Positions 58,051 through 64,000 of a stretch of 64,000 nt of DNA are shown here, in pieces; the first letter of the stretch is position 1; each line of letters starts with the position of its first letter. The stretch is from Dryococelus australis (taxonomy: Eukaryota > Arthropoda > Insecta > Phasmatodea > Phasmatidae): the NCBI GenBank assembly GCA_029891345.1, contig CM057000.1, positions 139,298,163-139,362,162 of the forward strand, given 5' to 3'. Under the pieces are notes generated by a model. The model was not told the origin of the DNA and did not search any database. It was given only the letters and a program-made list of their open reading frames with translations. The position numbers and the translations under genes were made by a program.

Positions 58051-58398
58051 TCTTTCTATCACATTACTAAACTCCTGTTTATTTTTCTTTCCATATAAGT
58101 ACAACATTGTAATGAACCAACGAGTTAAGTTATCATCTGGTTTTGTAAAATCACTTTTAAATTGCACAGGGTCGCATGTGTCAATAAAATTGTTCTCTTC
58201 ACAATAACCGCTAACCAATAATATAAAAATTACATTAATAATCACATAGACAATACATATGCAGATGGGATTAAATTGAAAAATCAATTTCCTGCATATA
58301 TTACTATTTTATTATTTTCTCTTCTTTTCGTAGAAATTTTTGGTTTGGGGAGGGGGGCTGTGTCCTAGTGTCCCCCTCCATAAGTTGCGCCTATGCGT
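57812..58398. mobile_element. Candidate hAT-like non-autonomous element
   Basis: The left end AGTGGCGCAACTAGAACAC is mirrored by the complement of the right end (ATAGGCGCAACTTATGG), each followed by G-rich 'ggaggaggga' or 'ggaggggga' sequence. Ends of the form CAGTGGCG are frequent in hAT elements. No 8-bp duplication was found. A 44-base T run (58005-58048) lies inside. Confidence 0.5.
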
Positions 58399-58404
58399 GT
58401 CACA

Positions 58405-58790
58405 TAGCAAAGGATATCCACCGGATATCCTCATTATATCCACAATCTCCAAAATTCATCTAAGTCCTACAGTGAATTTCTAATGTATATCGTTTAGATA
58501 TCCAGTAGTAGATAACAGTTTGTACCACTTACTGCATATCCAGTAAATACCAACGACTAATACTTAAGGTGAGTGACTACAACTAAAAATGTATATAGGA
58601 CATCCACAATATCTGTATCACATTTTGGGTTTTGGGCGGACGTTTGGATACCGTTTGGTAGTCTTTTGAATGTAACTTTGCTAATCTTGGATGTCAATGG
58701 ATATCCTGATTTGTCAGAGAGTAACGTCCATCAGATATTCTTTGGATTTATCTGTGCTATATGGATACAAGCCTGTAATGAAATACAAGG
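58405..58790. repeat. Degenerate GGATATCC-rich repeat
   Basis: The palindrome GGATATCC or close forms (GATATCC, CATATCC, GGACATCC) recurs at short, irregular intervals: 58415, 58424, 58499, 58537, 58599, 58699. It looks like an old short-period repeat. Open frames across it are incidental. Confidence 0.5.
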
Positions 58791-58799
58791 AATAAACTA

Positions 58800-60129
58800 A
58801 TAGGCTTACACAATACTTAGGCACTGCACAGGCAATGGAAAAAAATAAATAAAAATATTCACGACAGTGGAATGTGTTTCCAGTATTGCACTCTGAAAAC
58901 CTGCGCATGGCAGCAAGAAACGTTTCTTCTACAAATAAAGCAAACTTTTTCAGTTTAACTTAGTACATAAACAGAAAATAACTTTTTGCACGTTTTAAAG
59001 ACAGTTCCTCGGAAACTGGTTGCCAAAAACTTTACTTGCAACACAAAAAGTAAATTATCGTACAATTACGACATTCAGATGCACGGAATGTACGGAACAT
59101 ACTAAACTTATTAATTATTTTCATGTTTTTAACGAACATGAAGTCTACATTGCCTACTTGTTAAAATAAACAGCACGTGTGTATTTTCACATTACAAACT
59201 GCTGTAAATTAATTTCAAATATAATATAAACACGAGAGCGTAAAAAAATTACTGTTTCACAACCAATCCCAACGGTATAAACCACTCCAGCGATAAACAG
59301 TATTAATGATAACTGTTTACTTTATAGTGACACAATTTAATTGATTATGTAAGCGCAACAGTCTACAATATGTGACGTATTAAATACTGTTTTCATTGTC
59401 TTTAGACAAATAATTGCGAGGAATTATCATACTGCACACGTTCACTTATGATGTGCGATGATTAAACGTAATTTAAAAACGTAGAGAAAATATCACGTTA
59501 CATTGCCAACAGAGCTACTAAGCCAGTGCTAATTTGATAAGTAAAAAATATGCGTTTTATAATATTTAACCGATGTAGCTTTAAATGCTGTACAATTTCT
59601 TTATATTTTTAGTTCAGATTGATAGCAAACGTATTCTTAGTACAAATAGTGTGAATGAAAACACTCACTTCACCATATTTCCTGCAGTTGAAAAGTCAAA
59701 ACTTCATGTGTACGTGAAAGCGAAATGAAAGTCTGAACGTTCATGTTACCTCGTAAAATTGTAATATTAAAGAGGAAAGTCATATTTTGAAGAGTTACAT
59801 TAACTAGATTCACTTGAACTAGTGTTCTTTATGTGTTTTACTTATTCGTGGAAATATTTACTTGCAAGCGTATTACGTAGATCACTGAAATAACTATCGA
59901 AAACTGAATCACTCTGGCACCAGCAACACGTCAACAGAATATTCCCCGCATTTGGTAAATTAAGTGAAACGGGTGTACTTTCACCTAGCTGCCAGATGAA
60001 ATGTGTGAAATGAACTGCTCGGTTTGCCAGATGTGGTCAACTGATTCAAAAATAGATGTTCTCACTAACTTATGTTTAGAGTTTACACTTGTAACATTGC
60101 AAACAATTATCCCAGGGACTCGTAAAAAA
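58800..60129. other. Unassigned AT-rich DNA
   Basis: No gene or repeat recognised. Confidence 0.45.
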
Positions 60130-60393
60130 ATATATTGTGTCAGTATAGCAATGTTTTATTGGGTAAGAACTATTCCTTACATTTAACAATCTACATACCT
60201 TTTTTTCTTCGCTTGAAATTCATATTGACTACGAAATATGTATTAATTATATTTCTACATAATACATGTGAAAGTTTGATCCAACCGAAGGAGGTATGTT
60301 AATGTTACTAAAGAGTAGCTGTATTAGAAGGTAAATGATGATTTTTTCTAAGGTATTCGCTCATAAAGTGAGAACGTACCTCGGATAGACTAT
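60130..60393 (-). mobile_element. Diverged MITE-B
   Basis: 'taagaactattccttac' and the end 'CGGATAGACTA' before TA match the right part of MITE-B. The left end could not be placed with confidence. A MITE-A starts 19 bp later. Confidence 0.45.
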
Positions 60394-60411
60394 AATCAGT
60401 AACCACTTCTA

Positions 60412-60834
60412 TAGGCTGTTCATGGTAATATGAGCACTTCTGAAAGCACTGCTTAAGATCTGCTCGTATGCCCATTGTGTATTCCTAAGCCTTATGTAAA
60501 ATTAACATTGCTATGGGCCCCATCACTTTATTCATGCGTCGGTGAAGGGGAACTGTAAAGTTATTATAGAAGTAAATATTTTACAAATCTTATAATTATT
60601 ACACTTCGAAGAATTAAAAAAACAGAAAGTGAAACAATTAAGCTTAAGGTATCATAAATGATTGCCAAACACTTTTTATTCTACGTAAATATATGGAAGT
60701 ACTTTCCATCCATCGTTGCCAACTTTACTGAGCGAAAGCCACTCAGTACGCCCATTAAAAAGAATGCATGCAGGGACAGTGACTTTTTTTGTAAGATTCA
60801 TTTCTAAAGTGCTCACTTTATCGCGAATATCCTG
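60412..60834 (+). mobile_element. MITE-A copy
   Basis: It starts TAGGCTGTTCATGGTAATAT after TA and ends 'GTGCTCACTTTATCGCGAAT' ATCCTG before TA. All internal landmarks are in order, including 'cttaagatctgctcgtatgc' and 'ggaagtactttccatccatc'. Confidence 0.9.
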
Positions 60835-60839
60835 TACGG

Positions 60840-61450
60840 TCCGTTAAAGCGTGCGGTATGTGAATCTTTGTGTCCCTACTGCGCATGGGCAGACAAATAG
60901 ACCCCTTCTTCATCCAACCCGGAAGCTCACGCCGTAGGGTAGAGCGGGCCTTTGGGAGGGGGTGGGGGTGGAGGCGGAGGTGCTCCCCTGTTAATTTTTA
61001 TTTAATTAACCAGTTGCTAACCGCAGGCCCCCCTTCCCAGTGTAGTCCCGCAGACGTCGTCCCTCTATACCACTTCATTAGCGGCCAGCTTCTTATCTCC
61101 ACGCAGATATCTTAATTGCTGCCATTCGGCCCCTCCCCTTCCGCGTAACCATATGCATAATTAACGACGCGATCGATTTATTTCCCCCGCCCGCCCCGTT
61201 AGGCGCGTGGAGGCGCCGGGCGCTTCTATGGCCCCCGCCGGGCGCGCGTGGTCGTTCAGATTGCCAGCTGCGATAGCGACCTCCCTCCGCCAAAGTGTTT
61301 ATGTGGAGTTCGTACGCAGAGGGCGGCGTCGTACGGTCCATCTGATAATGCCACAAGCACCAACACCAATCTTTCAGCGCTCTAGTTCCCAAGTAATGCT
61401 ATTGGCGCCGAATGAGCAGAGGTGGACGCCATCTTGCATTAACCTATTTA
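60840..61450. other. GC-rich island with homeodomain-like motifs
   Basis: CpG-rich sequence flanks a conserved-looking core with 'atttaattaaccag' (60998), 'catatgcataattaacga' (61151) and 'gatcgatttatt' (61171), which resemble homeodomain and POU/Hox sites. Long frames on both strands are composition effects. It may be a promoter or enhancer; no gene is attached in the window. Confidence 0.35.
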
Positions 61451-62107
61451 AACGTCATTTCTTCTTTGAAATTAATTTATTTTATTTTGATGATCAGATT
61501 ATGTTATAGCATTGATTATTGTTTTGTTATATTTTAGAGAATATTATCGCTTGATTTACTGTAATGTATTATCGCCGTTCTATACTCATTCTCAGAAAGT
61601 AATCAACAATTAATTCCCGTTAAGTTCACGGTACTTTGTTGGTATTGCATTGCGTTAAGGAAAACCACCGAGTCTCATGCTACGGCTTGTCAAAGAAATG
61701 TTACCCTTTTACGTCTTAAATTACTTTAATACAACATTATGTTGAACTGTTGATTTTAATTAAGCCTCTAAGTTGGGGCCCAATATTGACTAACCAGATG
61801 TTTCAATCCTCTAAAAATAACAGGAAGAACAAAACATTTCGTGTTACTGCTACATTGAAGTGATGCCCAACAAACAAAAGTTTACACTGACCTCGTAAAA
61901 TGAAACAACTGTATTAAAATTTTATAGCATGATGTGAGAACTAAATATGGCTTAGACCAGCTTTCAAGTCACGTAAAGCAGTTTACTAGTGTCAAATATG
62001 TATATATTTCTAGAACATGTGGTAGTTCCACGTGATGAAAGAGAACTGCAGTTTGTCGTTTTTTTGTACTAAATACCTACAATATGAAACGTATACAGAT
62101 ACGTTAA
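61451..62107. other. Unassigned AT-rich DNA
   Basis: No gene or repeat recognised. Confidence 0.45.
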
Positions 62108-62175
62108 AATAGAGCAGTTGTTGACACGTCGAGCTCTGAAGGCCCAGGTTTGATTCCTCTCCCGGGCGGACATCA
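62108..62175 (+). other. tRNA-like relic or SINE head
   Basis: 'gcagttgttgacacgtcgag' resembles an A-box region and GGTTTGATTCC is a near-match to the B box, followed by a GC-rich 3' part ('ctcccgggcgga'). Stems are imperfect, so no tRNA gene is called. Confidence 0.35.
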
Positions 62176-62877
62176 TATTTTCCCGTTGGTAAATATTAAT
62201 TTTTGTGACAAAATAATTGCAATTTATTTATTTTACATCGAAATGATTTTTAAAGCAAAGAAAATATAACATTTGTTTTGCCACAACATTAACACCATCT
62301 TAATGTTGACAGCAACAAAAGTACTTAACATTTTAGTAGCTAAACAGTATACCAAATTAACAGCAACATTAGTTACTGACGGCTCACAGATCACAAAACA
62401 ATCACTGTTGTAGTAAAAGTAATACGGTTGTCTCAACATTAAACTTTTCCTGTGTATTTGGACATGAGATCATTACACCTAATAAGGTTAAATACTCCCT
62501 CTTGAGTGAGGACTATTATTTCGCTGGAAAGAAACAGTACCAAGTGCACACGTTTGTAGATATTGCTGTTGCCATAACAACCTGCGCGTGGCAATGGTTA
62601 TGTGCATACAGTTTCCCCCCATAAATATTGACTAATGTTTACCTAGTTTTTTCGTGATTGTCGTATTTCTGTGGTGTTACTGGCTCGATATGCGCGTGGT
62701 TTTCAGAGGAGGGGAAAGAAGGGGTCGTTAAACCCGATAATGTTTAAACTGTTGCCATGGAACCCCTGAAGGTTATCGCACGGTAGACTTGCAGCTCCTT
62801 GAACTTCTGGATCTAGTGTCGTACACTGTATTAAGGAGAACATGTATACATATGTCGGTATGATACACTTTTGGAGT
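62176..62877. other. Unassigned DNA
   Basis: No gene or repeat recognised. Confidence 0.4.
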
Positions 62878-63074
62878 ATATTAAATAATTGCAATTGATA
62901 ACAGAATGTTATAAATAATTTTACACTTTACTTTTTGGATAAGTAAGAACTAAATATGCTAATGCAAGTTTTACAGAATTAGACAATTTATTTATATTTA
63001 CCTAAAATTTAGTTAAGTATATGTACAATAAAATGATAAAATCACTTGTTAAAAATATTAGTTGTTCAATTTGT
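62878..63074 (+). repeat. Repeat E, copy 2
   Basis: It matches 56758-56955 at high identity in the same orientation; flanks do not match. Confidence 0.85.
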
Positions 63075-64000
63075 AAATGATGTTTGAAGATAAAAAGAAT
63101 TTCATATTGTTAAATCAAAGCAATTATTATATTTATACTATTTATTGTACATGTATTATGTTACTTTATATATTCTTATTATTAAGATTTTTTTAATTAT
63201 TAGTTTCCTGTCCTTGGTTTCCGCTTTGCTGGCTTCTGGAATGCAAAATGTAGAATTCATTGTTTTGCTAAAATCTTAACATTTTTTTGTAAACATCATT
63301 TAATTTTTCAAATTTGGTTTTTATCGTAATATTTTCTACATAGTCTAAATTTTTGTTTAAAAATGTGTTTCTTTATGTAAATTTTCACTGTGCCACTTTT
63401 TTCTGCAAAAAATATCTCACGGCTGACATGTTTATATTTACTAAGAACTGTTTAGTATATCCGATACATTGCCAAGAACCGGAGGTTATTTATCTCACCA
63501 ATGAAAACACTTCACCAATTTGGCTAGGTTATTCACAGAAAATTAACATGCTGAAACTGTGCCCGTTTTACTGCAGTGCATTTATAAAGAATATCCATTG
63601 ATTTATTGCCATTTTTATAATTCAAATAAATGAATGATTAATAGTTCTTCACCAAAAATTTATACAAGCAGCAGCTAGTACTGTAGTCAGAAATTTGTGA
63701 CTAAGTTGCAATTCTTATTGCATTACACAAAACCATCTTCTTGCAGATTAGCAATACATAACTTTGGTAGCAACAGATCTCAGCCCACAAAATTAAGATA
63801 CCCGTCTCATAATTGTATTCATTGTTTAATAATAATTTAACTAAGGATCCCGTGTTTACTTTTTATAACTGACCATATACATATATACATATATATTAAA
63901 GTTTTTTAATTTTGTAGAGCAATAACATAAATGTAGGACTACGTGTGGATGATGCAAAAAGAAAATGTTTATACAAACATACAAATAACTTTATTTCAAT
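63075..64000. other. Unassigned AT-rich DNA
   Basis: No gene recognised. A frame at 63353-63601 (82 codons, FKNVFLYVNFHCATFFCKK at its start) has no known relatives to me. Confidence 0.45.

Noticed and set aside
58000-58287. 95-codon minus-strand frame ending in poly-lysine
   Set aside because: The lysines come from the 44-base T run; the rest shows no known domain.
56758-63074. Repeat E copies as the two LTRs of one retrotransposon
   Set aside because: The copies lack TG...CA ends and a primer-binding site, and the 6 kb between holds MITEs and a GC island but no gag/pol sequence.

Overview
This is an AT-rich, gene-poor stretch of a large animal genome, most likely an arthropod and probably an insect. 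The evidence is the total lack of bacterial-style gene packing, many microsatellites, several families of short inverted-repeat elements, tRNA-derived SINEs, LINE fragments, a Tc1/mariner-type transposase relic of a kind common in insects, and weak splice-site-like signals. I did not find a single intact, recognisable protein-coding gene. The species assignment is inference.

Layout. 0-18 kb: scattered MITEs (families called MITE-A, -B and -C here), SINE copies, AT microsatellites, a perfect 134-bp palindrome near 11.7 kb, and a ~265-bp satellite split by a MITE (13.2-14.7 kb). 18.08-26.08 kb: one large composite element of about 8 kb. Its two ends are long inverted repeats, each made of ~480 bp of unique sequence followed by an array of ~119-bp tandem units (about 8 on the left, 11 on the right, in opposite orientation). 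Its core carries, on the minus strand, broken copies of a gene with paired C2HC zinc fingers and a following domain with the motifs GALKYNIWLE, RAFKTANVPLY and GSGRTL. I recall this set from proteins of metazoan mobile elements that also encode a family B DNA polymerase; no polymerase is visible here. 26-45 kb: more MITEs including a MITE-B nested in a MITE-B, two LINE relics (32.3 and 35.0-35.7 kb), a transposase relic (37.5-37.9 kb), a five-copy 68-bp tandem repeat next to a SINE (40.6-41.2 kb), and a pile of nested MITEs (42.5-45.3 kb). 45-64 kb: probable LTR relics, more MITEs and SINEs, a GAGA/CRE-rich candidate promoter (53.5-54.2 kb), a duplicated ~197-bp repeat (56.8 and 62.9 kb), and a GC-rich island at 60.8-61.4 kb.

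How the parts relate. MITE-A, -B and -C all show TA target duplications, and A and B have related 14-bp termini, so they were probably moved by related Tc1/mariner-type transposases. Nesting gives relative ages: for example, the 265-bp satellite is older than the MITE-A inside it, and a MITE-B is older than both a second MITE-B and a CACTA-like element. Several GC-rich islands could mark promoters or first exons of genes lying mostly outside the window, but none could be tied to a coding exon. The most interesting object is the 8-kb zinc-finger element with tandem-repeat inverted ends.
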